DNA of 64,000 bases from JBBIPA01 sp963820495 (GTDB lineage: Bacteria; Chloroflexota; Dehalococcoidia; GIF9; UBA5629), in NCBI GenBank assembly GCA_963820495.1, contig CAWGAF010000001.1, forward strand, positions 558,001 to 622,000, read 5' to 3'. Both the position numbers and the translations under genes were made by a program. The notes beneath the pieces were generated by a model, which searched no databases, had not been told where the DNA came from, and saw only the letters and a list, made by a program, of their open reading frames with translations. Position 1 is the first letter of the stretch. Each line of letters opens with the position of its first letter. This document shows positions 7,215 through 16,620 of this stretch, one piece after another.

Positions 7215-7465
7215 TCGGTAAAAAAAGGAGGTGATGCCAATGAAGCAGGGCCGTGGTTGGGTTGGACCTGCCAGGGCAAGTTCGGTATGATCCTAGCTCC
7301 GGGAAATAAAGCCTTAGCCCGGCGGATCGAGTCCGGGTAACAGGGGAGCAGCCTTGCGGAGAGGCTTAAAAGAACCGAACTAAAAAAATGAATAGAATCC
7401 CTTTCGGGGATTACAAAATAAAAACCTGCGGTGAAAAGTCGAATTTACGGCAGTCCCCCTTTAGA
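7215..7465 (+). ncRNA. Structured 5' leader of the surface-protein gene
   Basis: The region between the last repeat and the surface-protein gene folds well on paper. AGTTCGGT (7279-7286) pairs with ACCGAACT (7374-7381) and encloses GATCC/GGATC (7289/7324), CCGGG/CCCGG (7299/7318) and AGCCT/AGGCT (7350/7362), giving a multi-branched junction. A further hairpin, AATCCC/GGGGATT, lies at 7396-7412. I tried to match riboswitch consensus sequences (cobalamin, c-di-GMP, SAM, yybP-ykoY) and none fitted. It may be a leader that sets stability or translation of an abundant mRNA. Confidence 0.4.
7240..7290 (+). CDS. Possible 16-residue leader peptide
   Basis: A strong ribosome binding site, AGGAGGT (7226-7232), stands seven bases before ATG 7240. 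The frame reads MKQGRGWVGPARASSV and stops at TGA 7288-7290, inside the first arm of the predicted structured leader. It could be a translated leader peptide whose reading alters the fold, or the ribosome binding site may be chance. No family is recognised. Confidence 0.3.
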   Translation: MKQGRGWVGPARASSV

Positions 7466-7501
7466 GAAATCTAACGGGGTTGAGTAAATAATGGAGGAAT
7501 A

Positions 7502-10500
7502 ATGAAAATAAAATACTCAAGTATAGTTGGTATACTGGCGATGCTGGTATTGATTGCCAGCTTTGTGATACCGGCTAAACTGGCCACTCCAGAGCCAGTA
7601 TCCGCTCAGCAGCCTCCCATGGAATGGCTGCCGGTAGATACTCCGGATACCATGGCCGGCATCATCAAGGAACTATATACGCCATCCGTTGGTGCTGGTG
7701 GTGCCTATCTGGCTAATGGACCAGAGGCTGGCACTGAAATCACCAAGCTGCTGGTAGGCAACAATGGCACTACCATGTATGTTCAGTATGCCCGAGGCGA
7801 TGAGCCCATCACCACTAACCAATCGCGCCTCAGAATACTGAGATCAATTGACGGTGGTGTATCGTGGAGTCCAGCTGCCTATGCGAACCTGGACTTTTTC
7901 GTGACCGGTGGTACTAGTGATACCATAGTATGGAACATTGCTATTGCCCCGGATAATCCCGAGATCATTGCTGCTGCTGTATCAATACAAGGCGTTAATC
8001 CCACAATCGCTGGGAACTGGCCCTATCAGCGGGTCTGGATTTCCACCAATGGTGGCACCAGCTGGGACAACACCAACTGGCCTCAGACAGGCAGCATAGC
8101 CCTAAACCAATACATCAGTTGTCTGGACATCTCCATGGACTATGGTGGTGCCCGTGATATCCTGGTGGGCACCCGTGGCGCTGCTGCCGCTGGCACTAAC
8201 AACCTTCAAACTATGAAGATGCCCGGCTACGGCGGCTGGAATGTGCAGGATGCTGCTATAGGTGTTCCGGCATCGATCAATCCTTTCACTGGCGATGTTA
8301 TTGACGCCAAGTTCTCGCCGACCTATATCGGCGATTCCACCATAGTGGTGCTTTACTCGCAGGCGGCGGCTAACCCTGGTACCTGGCTGGTGACTGGTGC
8401 TCATGACACCATCGTCAACAATACTATCTGGCAGGTTCAGGCACAGCATGTTTCCATCAAGAATGCCGCTGAACCTGTGGCTAACTCACCTACGTCCGCC
8501 GAGATCATAACTGGAGAGATCCAGTTGCCGTCTGACTTCTCGGGTCAGAGTGCCAGTCTGCGTCGTTTCTACGTCGCCACCGACGGTCTTCCTGTTGCTG
8601 GTCCTACCTTTGACGTAGGTGTGTATCGCATTGATGACAATGTGGTCTACACTCTAATGGACAATACTACTACCTCTTTTGCAGTAGCGATTGGTGTAGT
8701 CACCAGGCGTGCTGCTCACATTGCTTACTGGGGCACCTATGCTTCAGGCAAACTGCTGGTTGGTGAGAGGCTGGGTGAGATGTGCACCGCTAATGTGCCC
8801 ACCTGGTTTACTGACTCACCGACAGTATGTCCAGTACCATGCTGGTATCCGGCCAAGAAACCGGTCAGCGGTGCTGGTGGCAGTATAACCTGCCTCCCTA
8901 TCAATGGCTGGGGCAATGCCATGCCAGTGTGGTCTCCGACCTTTGCTGCGCAGGGCGTAGCCTATGCGGTTACTTCCCATAGCTGTTCTGATGGGCCTTA
9001 TCTTGCCCTTCCTTGGCCAGCACAGGTTAATGGTATACTAAACTGGCCTGCTGCCATCATGAACATAGTCCAGCTGGATGAGTCAGCATTTTCGCTGACC
9101 CGGAACAATGGTGAGACCTGGAATCAGCTTTCTTTGATTGATACCAGGATGAACAAGCTCACCGATGTTGCCCCATCGGCTGACTGCACCACCGTTTACC
9201 TGGCTTCGACCAACAACGGTCAGAACTGTGCTGGCTTTGATAGTGTCTGGCGCAGTAGCATGAATGAGAAAGTGGTGGCACCACCTCTACCAGCATTACC
9301 AGTTGGTTCTATCTGGGAGAGGGTACTCCACAGAGTAACTGCTCGCACCTGTAACGTGGTTCAGGTCAACTATGCCATACTGCGACTGGCACCTGACAAG
9401 CTTGACGGACAGGTTGTGGGCTGGGCGGCTGGTGGTACTGCTGGACAGACTCCTATAGGCATTCCCTTTGGAGGCAGTGCTGGCTTGCCAGTTGGTATTA
9501 ACCAGAATGTGATGTCCTGGTCACCGGACTTTGGTGACTACTGGGCTAATATCACCCCCAGGCTGACTGTTGAGGACTTTGCCTTTGAATCAAGCACTAT
9601 CATATACGTTCTGGAGGGGTCGCCACCGACGAATACTGGTAACGTACAGAAGATGCCTTATACTGGCACTGCCTGGTCTAGCTCTCTACCCAGTGTCAAC
9701 ACCCAGCTTGGCGGTGGTCATACCATAGAAGCCAAGGCTCCGGATAAGGTACTGGTAGGTAACCAGTCTACAGCTGCGGCTACACCATTCGCGGTTTCCA
9801 TATCACTGGATGGTGGTTTTACCTGGGTACCTGCGATACGACCCATTAACCAACCAGCCAACATTGGTTACCATGCCATATTCGATACCGACTATGGTGT
9901 GGGCAACAACACTACTATCTACGAGGGTGATGATTCTACTGGTCTTGGTCTGGTACAGCGCAATTTTATGCCGGCTGGCGCCAATGTGCCCTGGACTGAC
10001 ATGACTACCAATTTCACCACTCATCGTGAGTTCTACGGTCTGGTGCAGTCCAACTCCAAGAATGTTAGCGGACAGGGTACCCTGTATGCAGCTCATGCTG
10101 GTAACGTCACTACTGCACTACTACCTACTGCATGGAGCGGCGTGGAGAGGACTCTGAGACCGCTCGATGGCATACCCAAGCCCGGTATCGTCTGGGACTG
10201 CCTGGATGCTTCAGCGGCTACGTTCCAGCCTAATACCCCGCAGTTTACCTTGGAACCGAAGTCGCTCAAGATATGCGGCTGTCTGACCCAGGATACCAAC
10301 TCCACTTTGTGGGCCATTGACAATCGCGTATATTCCAACAACCATGCCCGTGCGCGTGGTACTACACTGGCTGCTGTCGGTGCTAACGTGGCGCCTTTGC
10401 CTGGTCCTCCTGCCATACCTGGACGTCTCTGGACATACGTGGACTGTGTAGCCAAGGTAGGCCCCACGCTGACCATGGACGATGGCACCATCATTGGTTG

Positions 10501-11254
10501 TGATCCAGCGACTGGCAGAGCCCAGGAAGTCAACTTCACCTGGGAGCAGCTCTGTATTGCTAACGCGTACCAGTTGCAAGTTGCTAAGGATGATGCCTTT
10601 ACCTTATTGGTAGGCGATAATGCGCCTTTGGCACCGTTCTTCGTACCAGCAGCTGTGACTTCACCAGCAATGGTCTGGCTGTCCAATGAGGGAGTGGTAG
10701 CACCGTTTGTGCCCCTGGAATGTGGCCATTCGTACTACTGGAGAGTCAGGGTACGTGACGAGACTACTCTCGATCAGGTACGCAGCCCGTGGTCTGATGT
10801 CAGAAGCTTCACCATCAAGGCAGGCTTCCGCGTGACCACGCCGTACTACGGACCGCAATTGCTGGCTCCGGACAACGGCTGTGGCTGTGCTTGTGATGCT
10901 CCACTTTGCTTCTCATGGTCGCCGTTCAAGGAAACGGTAGAATACAAGTTTGAGCTATCAGAGAATGCCGATCTGAGCAGTCCTCTGGTATCGACAACTG
11001 TAAAGACTACTGCGTACCAGTACACCGGCACTGTGAAATGCAACAAGAACTACTTCTGGCGTGTCATGGCTACGGCGCCGGCGCCGAGTGAATGGAGTGC
11101 GGTATTCAGCTTTATGACTCAACCTGAACCACCGGCTCCTGCACCACCAGCGCCCGCTCCGGAAATCCCAATGTGGGTCTGGATACTGATTGCTATCGGC
11201 GCAATCTTCGTGATCGTGCTGATCGTACTTATCTTCAAGACTCGCAGAGTGTAA
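7502..11254 (+). CDS. Secreted Asp-box (BNR) surface protein, S-layer candidate
   Basis: The 1250-residue protein has a signal peptide (KIKYSSIVGILAMLVLIASF, cleavage near VSAQQ) and, at the far end, a Pro-rich spacer (PEPPAPAPPAPAPEIP) and a membrane anchor (MWVWILIAIGAIFVIVLIVL) with a basic tail. At least four Asp-box motifs are visible: SIDGGVSW, STNGGTSW, TRNNGETW and SLDGGFTW, each marking a blade of a beta-propeller. The C-terminal 250 residues hold two fibronectin III-like modules (HSYYWRVRVRD.., KNYFWRVMA..). Dehalococcoides has an abundant BNR-repeat protein regarded as its S-layer component; by layout this is a similar protein. It stands alone, with a structured leader before it and a strong terminator after it, as expected for a highly expressed gene. 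Confidence 0.85.
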   Translation: MKIKYSSIVGILAMLVLIASFVIPAKLATPEPVSAQQPPMEWLPVDTPDTMAGIIKELYTPSVGAGGAYLANGPEAGTEITKLLVGNNGTTMYVQYARGDEPITTNQSRLRILRSIDGGVSWSPAAYANLDFFVTGGTSDTIVWNIAIAPDNPEIIAAAVSIQGVNPTIAGNWPYQRVWISTNGGTSWDNTNWPQTGSIALNQYISCLDISMDYGGARDILVGTRGAAAAGTNNLQTMKMPGYGGWNVQDAAIGVPASINPFTGDVIDAKFSPTYIGDSTIVVLYSQAAANPGTWLVTGAHDTIVNNTIWQVQAQHVSIKNAAEPVANSPTSAEIITGEIQLPSDFSGQSASLRRFYVATDGLPVAGPTFDVGVYRIDDNVVYTLMDNTTTSFAVAIGVVTRRAAHIAYWGTYASGKLLVGERLGEMCTANVPTWFTDSPTVCPVPCWYPAKKPVSGAGGSITCLPINGWGNAMPVWSPTFAAQGVAYAVTSHSCSDGPYLALPWPAQVNGILNWPAAIMNIVQLDESAFSLTRNNGETWNQLSLIDTRMNKLTDVAPSADCTTVYLASTNNGQNCAGFDSVWRSSMNEKVVAPPLPALPVGSIWERVLHRVTARTCNVVQVNYAILRLAPDKLDGQVVGWAAGGTAGQTPIGIPFGGSAGLPVGINQNVMSWSPDFGDYWANITPRLTVEDFAFESSTIIYVLEGSPPTNTGNVQKMPYTGTAWSSSLPSVNTQLGGGHTIEAKAPDKVLVGNQSTAAATPFAVSISLDGGFTWVPAIRPINQPANIGYHAIFDTDYGVGNNTTIYEGDDSTGLGLVQRNFMPAGANVPWTDMTTNFTTHREFYGLVQSNSKNVSGQGTLYAAHAGNVTTALLPTAWSGVERTLRPLDGIPKPGIVWDCLDASAATFQPNTPQFTLEPKSLKICGCLTQDTNSTLWAIDNRVYSNNHARARGTTLAAVGANVAPLPGPPAIPGRLWTYVDCVAKVGPTLTMDDGTIIGCDPATGRAQEVNFTWEQLCIANAYQLQVAKDDAFTLLVGDNAPLAPFFVPAAVTSPAMVWLSNEGVVAPFVPLECGHSYYWRVRVRDETTLDQVRSPWSDVRSFTIKAGFRVTTPYYGPQLLAPDNGCGCACDAPLCFSWSPFKETVEYKFELSENADLSSPLVSTTVKTTAYQYTGTVKCNKNYFWRVMATAPAPSEWSAVFSFMTQPEPPAPAPPAPAPEIPMWVWILIAIGAIFVIVLIVLIFKTRRV

Positions 11255-11275
11255 TCTTAACCCGGAAGTGGTTAA

Positions 11276-11309
11276 TAAGGGGGTAGCCAAAGCTACCCCC
11301 TTATTTTTT
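11276..11309 (+). terminator. Rho-independent terminator of the surface-protein gene
   Basis: The perfect 12-bp stem TAAGGGGGTAGC/GCTACCCCCTTA (11276-11287 and 11292-11303, loop CAAA) is followed by TTTTTT. It begins 22 bp after the stop codon. Confidence 0.95.
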
Positions 11310-11438
11310 GTCCTTTCTGTCGTTCTAATGTTTAGCAGAACCCGTGGGAATCCCTTCACTTTTACCTTCACTCAAACGCAATATTGCTTAGATATTTGCA
11401 ATCACCTCGGATGATATAAGAGAGGAAAAAGTACTAGC

Positions 11439-11479
11439 AATAGCGAGGGCTTGGATATGTTGAAGGGATCATCACGTCG
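11439..11479. repeat. 41-bp dispersed repeat C, copy 2
   Basis: Identical over 41 bases to 6791-6831, in the same orientation, on the other side of the surface-protein gene. The flanking DNA differs. Confidence 0.8.
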
Positions 11480-11500
11480 AGACTGTCCGAAAACTCAAGC

Positions 11501-11621
11501 GTAAGGGCATACCTTCAGGTGCGCTCTAGGACAGGGTCATTGTAGCCCTGTCCTTACGGCATCAGTTTTAGACAGACCCAGTTGGGTCTGCAGGGCAGGT
11601 TTAAAAACCCGCCCCTACATT
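11501..11621. repeat. Dispersed intergenic repeat family B, copy 2
   Basis: Contains GTAAGGGCATACCTTCAGGTG, an ACAGGG..CCCTGT hairpin, then GGGTCTGCAGGGCAGGTTT..AAACCCGCCCCTACATT, in the same order as 1920-2046. It fills most of the intergenic gap before purH; nothing else is seen there. Confidence 0.8.
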
Positions 11622-11689
11622 GTTGTAATTTTCCTGGCATTTTCGGACTGCCTCACTTCGCATGACAATAATAAGTAGTAGACATAAGA

Positions 11690-13222
11690 TTAGTGCCTGA
11701 AATGGCGAATGCCAGTAAGTACCATTGCCATATTATATTTATCGGCGGTGGCAATTACCTCATTATCCTTTACTGAGCCGCCGGTCTGAATAACAGCAGT
11801 CACCCCGCCTTTGGCTGCTACCTCTACGGTATCGGGGAAGGGAATCATAGCATCGGAAGCAAGAACACTGCCCTTGGCAGCGGCACCAGCTAATTTCAGG
11901 GACAGCTCCACGCTGACCACTCTATTAGGTTGGCCAGCGCCCATGCCCAGCATGGTATTGTCTTTAGCCAGGGCAATAGCATTGGATTTGATATGTTTAA
12001 TCGATTTCCAGGCAAAGAGAAGGTCTCTCATCTCTTCCTTGGTAGGCTGGCGCTTGGATACCGTCTTTGGTTTAAATTCCTGCTCGGTGTAATAGTCTTC
12101 GTCCTGTACCAGGAAACCGCCACTGATGAGGCGCAGGTCTAATCTCCTGGCTTTGCCTGAATCTGCTTCAACAGGCAATGAAACCAGACGCAGGTTCTTT
12201 TTGCGCCTGAGCAGGTTAAGAGCATCATCGCTGTAACTTGGGGCGATGATAGCATCGTAATGGGTTTTATCGATTTCAGTAGCCAGCGTCATATCCATAG
12301 GGCGGTTGCAGGCAACGACGCCCCCGAACGCCGATACTGGGTCGCCAGCAAGCGCTCTTTTATAGGCTTCAACCAGGTCTTTATTGCTGCACAGCCCACA
12401 GGGGTTGTTGTGCTTGACTATGGCTATGGTAGGCTCAGGGAAATCGATAGCAGTGCTCCAGGCAGCTTCGAGGTCAAGGAAATTGTTGAAAGATAGCTCA
12501 GGCCCGCTCAGATGCTTCACTGCGGTCATACCCGGTGACTTCCGCCCTACCGCCTGCTCGGCGTACAGCGCCGCTTTCTGATGAGGATTTTCTCCATAGC
12601 GAAGGTCGTAGAGCTTTTTCATGGCTATGGTCAGATTTTCTGGTAAACCGGCATCTCCCCAGAGATACTGGGAGATAGCGGTATCGTACATGGCAACATG
12701 CTGGAATGCCTTTTGCGCCAGCCTCTGCCGCTCTTTCAAGTCTATGCTGTCCTGGCGCAACTTCTCCACCACCTGAGTGTAATCCTGCGGGTCAACTACT
12801 ACCAGCACCGAAGGAAAATTCTTGGCTGCGGCACGGATCATGGTAGGGCCGCCGATATCGATGTTCTCCAACGCCTCATCCAGAGTAACGTTTTCTTTAG
12901 CTACAGTCTGAATAAATGGATAGAGGTTTATCACCACCATGTCGATGGTCTGGATTTTATTCTTCGCCAGCTCTTCCATGTGCTGGGGAAGATTGCGTTT
13001 CGCCAGGATGCCACCGTGAACAGCGGGGTGCAGCGTTTTCACCCTGCCATCGAGAATCTCGGGAAAACCGGTTAGCTCCGAGACGCTATGTACTTTTATG
13101 CCAGCAGCCTCCAGAGACTTCTTGGTGCCACCAGTACTGTAAATCTCGACCTTCAGGTCCTGCAACTGTTTGGCGAAATCGACCAGGTTTGCTTTGTCCG
13201 ATACACTCAGGATAGCACGCAT
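11690..13222 (-). CDS. purH: Bifunctional AICAR formyltransferase / IMP cyclohydrolase PurH
   Basis: PurH makes the last two steps of IMP synthesis: it formylates AICAR with 10-formyl-tetrahydrofolate and closes the ring. The 510 residues match the usual length. The N-terminal 130 residues form the MGS-like cyclohydrolase domain (STGGTKKSLEAAGIKV, VKTLHPAVHGGIL, GGPTMIRAAAKN). The transformylase part carries KHNNPCG (around residue 266), which holds the catalytic Lys-His pair, and ends with MVLTGIRHFRH as in most PurH proteins. It is the last gene of a minus-strand purF-purM-purH unit, 14 bp after purM. Confidence 0.97.
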   Translation of the reverse strand: MRAILSVSDKANLVDFAKQLQDLKVEIYSTGGTKKSLEAAGIKVHSVSELTGFPEILDGRVKTLHPAVHGGILAKRNLPQHMEELAKNKIQTIDMVVINLYPFIQTVAKENVTLDEALENIDIGGPTMIRAAAKNFPSVLVVVDPQDYTQVVEKLRQDSIDLKERQRLAQKAFQHVAMYDTAISQYLWGDAGLPENLTIAMKKLYDLRYGENPHQKAALYAEQAVGRKSPGMTAVKHLSGPELSFNNFLDLEAAWSTAIDFPEPTIAIVKHNNPCGLCSNKDLVEAYKRALAGDPVSAFGGVVACNRPMDMTLATEIDKTHYDAIIAPSYSDDALNLLRRKKNLRLVSLPVEADSGKARRLDLRLISGGFLVQDEDYYTEQEFKPKTVSKRQPTKEEMRDLLFAWKSIKHIKSNAIALAKDNTMLGMGAGQPNRVVSVELSLKLAGAAAKGSVLASDAMIPFPDTVEVAAKGGVTAVIQTGGSVKDNEVIATADKYNMAMVLTGIRHFRH

Positions 13223-13236
13223 GAAGTAAAGCCTCC

Positions 13237-14262
13237 TTATTTAATAATTATTTGCTCTGCTTTATTGGACTCAATGATTTTACCGATTGCCTTACTTTGA
13301 GGTAAGGCTGCCATAGCTCTGTCTGCTTGCTGCGGCAAGCACACGATTATCATGCCTATTCCCATATTGAATACTCGGTACATCTCGGCTTCTTCAATAT
13401 TGCCCCGCTTCTGAATAAGGCTGAAGATAGGCGGTGTTTCCCAGGATTTCTTGTTGATTTCAGCACTCAGTCCCTTTGGCAAAATCCTGGACAGGTTTCC
13501 GCTAATGCCTCCACCAGTGATATGGGCTAAACCTTTGCTCATGGGCAACACTGGCTTAAGTTGTGGGTAATAACAGCGGTGCGGCTCCAAAAGCTCTTCA
13601 CCCAGGCTGCGTCTTAATTCAGGATAAGATACTCCTAATTGAGCAGAGTTCTGTTCTAATCCGAATACGCGGCGTACCAACGAATAGCCATTGGTGTGCA
13701 ATCCGCTTGAAGGCAACCCTAAGATTATGTCATCTACAGATATAGTACTGCCATTCAATATATTTCCCTTTTCGACGACGCCGACTATAAATCCCGCCAG
13801 GTCATAGTCATCTCCATGATAGATTCCGGGCATTTCGGCAGTTTCCCCACCAACAAGGGCACAGCCGGCCTGACGGCAAGCCTGGGCTAAGCCGCTGACA
13901 ATCTTCTCCACTCTCTGGGGTACCAGTTTGCCCATAGCGATATAGTCGAGGAAGAACAGGGGCTCAGCACCGCAGCAGAGTATATCATTGACACAGTGAT
14001 TGACCAGGTCAATGCCTACAGTATCATGCTTATCCAGTAGCGAGGCGATTTTAATCTTGGTGCCCACGCCATCGACACTGGAAACCAGGACAGGTTCTTT
14101 GTAGCCTTTGAATTGAAACATGCCGCCGAACAAGCCGATATCAGTCAGGACTTCGGGACGGAAAGTAGAGCGGGCATGTTGCTTAATTAGTTCTTTGGTT
14201 TTATCCGCAGCATCGATGTCGACGCCGGCAAGAGCATAAGCCCCTTTAGGTTTCGATTTCAC
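13237..14262 (-). CDS. purM: Phosphoribosylformylglycinamidine cyclo-ligase PurM
   Basis: PurM (AIR synthetase) uses ATP to close FGAM to aminoimidazole ribotide, step five of purine synthesis. The 341 residues begin with YALAGVDIDAADKTKELIK, and show the family marks VSSVDGVGTKIKIA (60-73), DLVNHCVNDILCCGAEPLFFLDYIA and the glycine-rich ALVGGETAEMPG. The ITGGGISGNLSRILP motif is in the C-terminal half. Its start overlaps the end of purF by 17 bp, and purH follows 14 bp after its stop, so the three are translated from one transcript. Confidence 0.97.
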   Translation of the reverse strand: MKSKPKGAYALAGVDIDAADKTKELIKQHARSTFRPEVLTDIGLFGGMFQFKGYKEPVLVSSVDGVGTKIKIASLLDKHDTVGIDLVNHCVNDILCCGAEPLFFLDYIAMGKLVPQRVEKIVSGLAQACRQAGCALVGGETAEMPGIYHGDDYDLAGFIVGVVEKGNILNGSTISVDDIILGLPSSGLHTNGYSLVRRVFGLEQNSAQLGVSYPELRRSLGEELLEPHRCYYPQLKPVLPMSKGLAHITGGGISGNLSRILPKGLSAEINKKSWETPPIFSLIQKRGNIEEAEMYRVFNMGIGMIIVCLPQQADRAMAALPQSKAIGKIIESNKAEQIIIK

Positions 14263-15658
14263 TCAAACTCCTTGAGGGCAGAGCTTCCAGCGCCAGCTTG
14301 TCCATTTCTAGCTGCACTGGAACGGGATAATCTCCAGTAAAGCAGGCCAGGCAGAAGTTATCCTTGGGCAGACCTACAGCCTGGATAAGACCTTCGACAC
14401 TAAGATAACCAAGGGAATCGGCACCGATGGCATCTTTGATTTGAGGTACAGTCTTCTGGGCAGCAATAAGTTCCCACCGTGTTGCCATGTCCACCCCAAA
14501 GAAGCAGGGATGACGGATCGGTGGCGCACAGATGCGCATATGCACTTCCCGAGCACCAGCCCGTCTCAACAGATTGATAACCCTGGGAGTAGTGGTACCT
14601 CGCACGATACTATCATCGATAACTACCAGCCTTTTCCCCGAGATTATTTCAGACATCGGATTAAACTTCAGCTTAACGCCCAGATCTCTCAATCTCTGGT
14701 CAGGCTCAATGAAGGTACGCCCCACATAGCGGTTCTTAAGCAGCCCCTCGCAGTAAGGTATCCCCGATGCTCGGGAGTAACCGATACCTGCAGCAGTAGC
14801 TGAGTCAGGAATACCCATCACCAGGTCAGCATCGGCAGGATATTCTCGAGCCAGTATCTCACCCATGGACTGGCGTGTGGGGTAAAGTAGTTTGCCCTGG
14901 ATAAAACTATCGGGACGTGCAAAATAGATATACTCAAAAATGCACAGGGCTTTTCTGTTAGACTCTCCTTTGAAACGTTTGACCCCATTACCATTAATGA
15001 CCACAATTTCGCCGGGCTCAATTTCTCTGACGAAATGTGCGCCGATGTGGTCAAAGGCACAGCTTTCCGAAGCAATTGCCCAACCACCATCGATGGTTCC
15101 AAGGCAAAGCGGTCGAACACCCATGGGGTCTCTGACAGCAATAAGTTCATTATGGGTCATGATTACCAGAGAATAGGCTCCCTGGAGGCGGCGCATAGCA
15201 GCTTTTATTTTGGATACCAAATCTTTTCCTGCAGAGGTTAAAATAAGCTGTGCGATAATCTCGGAATCGGTGGTGCTGGAAAACTTGTAGCCGAGCTGGG
15301 AGAGTTCGTCTCGGAGCAGTTTGGCATTAATCAAGTTGCCGTTATGCCCCAGGGCTATGGTATAGGAATCGTTGGTTACCATAATAGGTTGGGCGTTGGT
15401 AAGATGGCTTGAGCCAGTGGTGGAATAACGGTTGTGTCCGATGGCGATATAGCCCCCAAGCTGGCTCAGTTTCTCTTCAGTGAATGCCTGGGCTACCAAC
15501 CCCATACTGGTGTGGAGACAGATTTTACTGCCATCGCTTGTAGCGATACCAGCACTTTCCTGTCCCCGGTGCTGGAGAGCAAAGAGAGCGAAAAAAGTAA
15601 GTCTGGCTACATCTACATCCCGCGCATAAACCCCGAAGATGCCGCAGCTTTCATGCAT
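14246..15658 (-). CDS. purF: Amidophosphoribosyltransferase PurF
   Basis: PurF makes phosphoribosylamine from PRPP and glutamine, the committed step of purine synthesis. The protein opens MHESCGIFGVYA, so the nucleophile is C5 after removal of a four-residue propeptide, as in Gram-positive-type PurF. Cysteines in CIFEYIYFARPDS, CFFGVD and CLACFTGDYP suit the structural [4Fe-4S] cluster of that type, and the PRPP loop reads VVIDDSIVRGTTT. It is 470 residues, the family's usual size. It lies 45 bp after the alpha/beta hydrolase gene and overlaps purM. Confidence 0.97.
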   Translation of the reverse strand: MHESCGIFGVYARDVDVARLTFFALFALQHRGQESAGIATSDGSKICLHTSMGLVAQAFTEEKLSQLGGYIAIGHNRYSTTGSSHLTNAQPIMVTNDSYTIALGHNGNLINAKLLRDELSQLGYKFSSTTDSEIIAQLILTSAGKDLVSKIKAAMRRLQGAYSLVIMTHNELIAVRDPMGVRPLCLGTIDGGWAIASESCAFDHIGAHFVREIEPGEIVVINGNGVKRFKGESNRKALCIFEYIYFARPDSFIQGKLLYPTRQSMGEILAREYPADADLVMGIPDSATAAGIGYSRASGIPYCEGLLKNRYVGRTFIEPDQRLRDLGVKLKFNPMSEIISGKRLVVIDDSIVRGTTTPRVINLLRRAGAREVHMRICAPPIRHPCFFGVDMATRWELIAAQKTVPQIKDAIGADSLGYLSVEGLIQAVGLPKDNFCLACFTGDYPVPVQLEMDKLALEALPSRSLSEIET

Positions 15659-15703
15659 AATTACTTTCGGTATTTAAATTATAATTCTTTTTCTATGCCA
15701 GGG

Positions 15704-16486
15704 TCAATTAGATTCGCCCTTGAGCCAATTTAGCACGGTATCTATAGCTTTTTCCTCGATACGGAGGCGGTGGCTGGCATTGGGAATGATAATTAGCTCT
15801 TTGGGGTCTTTTGCCTGCTCATATAGCTTATGAGCATGTTCCACAGGCACTATATCGTCTTTATCGCCATGAATTATGAGCAGGGGGCGAGGCGAGATTT
15901 TGTGGATGTAATGAATAGGCAAGATAGCATTGAAACCTTCAAGCCAGGTATCTATTGAAGGAGGAAAGTCTTTATCTTTAATCACGCCGATGCTACGGAA
16001 GTGGCTTATAATAGCTTCAGCATTGTTCTTCTGGATTAAACCATCAAAGTTTGCTGGGCAGGCTAAAGTTGCCACAGAAGATATTCTAATGTCACGGGCT
16101 GCTACATAAACGCTTACCGCAGCACCCCCGCTGGAACCGATAAGTGCCAGCCTAGATTTTTTTACCTCATCCAGACTGCAGAAGAAGTCAATAGCAGCTT
16201 CCAAATCATGGGTCCAGCCCAAGAGGTCAAGATTGCCCTGGCTCGGTCCAGCACCGCGAAAATAAAAGACGAAGGTGATAAAGCCATTAGTGCAAAATCT
16301 CTCAGCCAGTATGGCGTAGCCCTGTTCGGCGGGATTAAAAGGGACTGCAGGAATGCCATGGCAGATGCACAGGGCTGGTCGAGAATAATCTATGACCTCG
16401 GGGAAGAATACTTTGCCGTAAAGATTAAGGTTATCAGATTTGAAAGAGACTTCCTTTTTCTTCACTTGTTTAGTCCTTGTTGTCAA
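15704..16486 (-). CDS. Alpha/beta hydrolase of the dienelactone hydrolase/BAAT type
   Basis: The 260-residue protein has the nucleophile elbow GSSGG (S119), an acid in the HGDKDDIVP motif and a C-terminal histidine in NASHRL, completing a Ser-Asp-His triad. The N-terminal FYFRGAGPSQG forms the oxyanion region. It is cytoplasmic, with no signal peptide. The only good start is TTG 16486, directly next to GAGAGG. It is the first gene of the hydrolase-purF-purM-purH run, but nothing links it to purine metabolism. The 2-kb insertion element begins (right to left) just upstream, between about 18593 and 16517, so its original promoter may have been displaced. Confidence 0.8.
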   Translation of the reverse strand: MTTRTKQVKKKEVSFKSDNLNLYGKVFFPEVIDYSRPALCICHGIPAVPFNPAEQGYAILAERFCTNGFITFVFYFRGAGPSQGNLDLLGWTHDLEAAIDFFCSLDEVKKSRLALIGSSGGAAVSVYVAARDIRISSVATLACPANFDGLIQKNNAEAIISHFRSIGVIKDKDFPPSIDTWLEGFNAILPIHYIHKISPRPLLIIHGDKDDIVPVEHAHKLYEQAKDPKELIIIPNASHRLRIEEKAIDTVLNWLKGESN

Positions 16487-16620
16487 CCTCTCACCCTGAC
16501 CCTCTCTCCTTGAGAAAGCTTTGTATCAGAAGTCATATTTTCGAGCTTTTTGTATCAAAAGTCCATCATTGTATCAGGACACGATTGTTATTCTAATATG
16601 ATGGAGTGTAAAATAAAGCC

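Noticed and set aside
7215..7465. Assignment of the leader to a known riboswitch (cyclic di-GMP, cobalamin, yybP-ykoY)
   Set aside because: Only short pieces such as GGGCAA, AAAGCC and GGGGAG agree; the core sequences and stem order do not.
10093..10686. A 197-residue minus-strand frame inside the surface-protein gene
   Set aside because: It is a shadow frame of the BNR protein, low in complexity and without a start site or family likeness.
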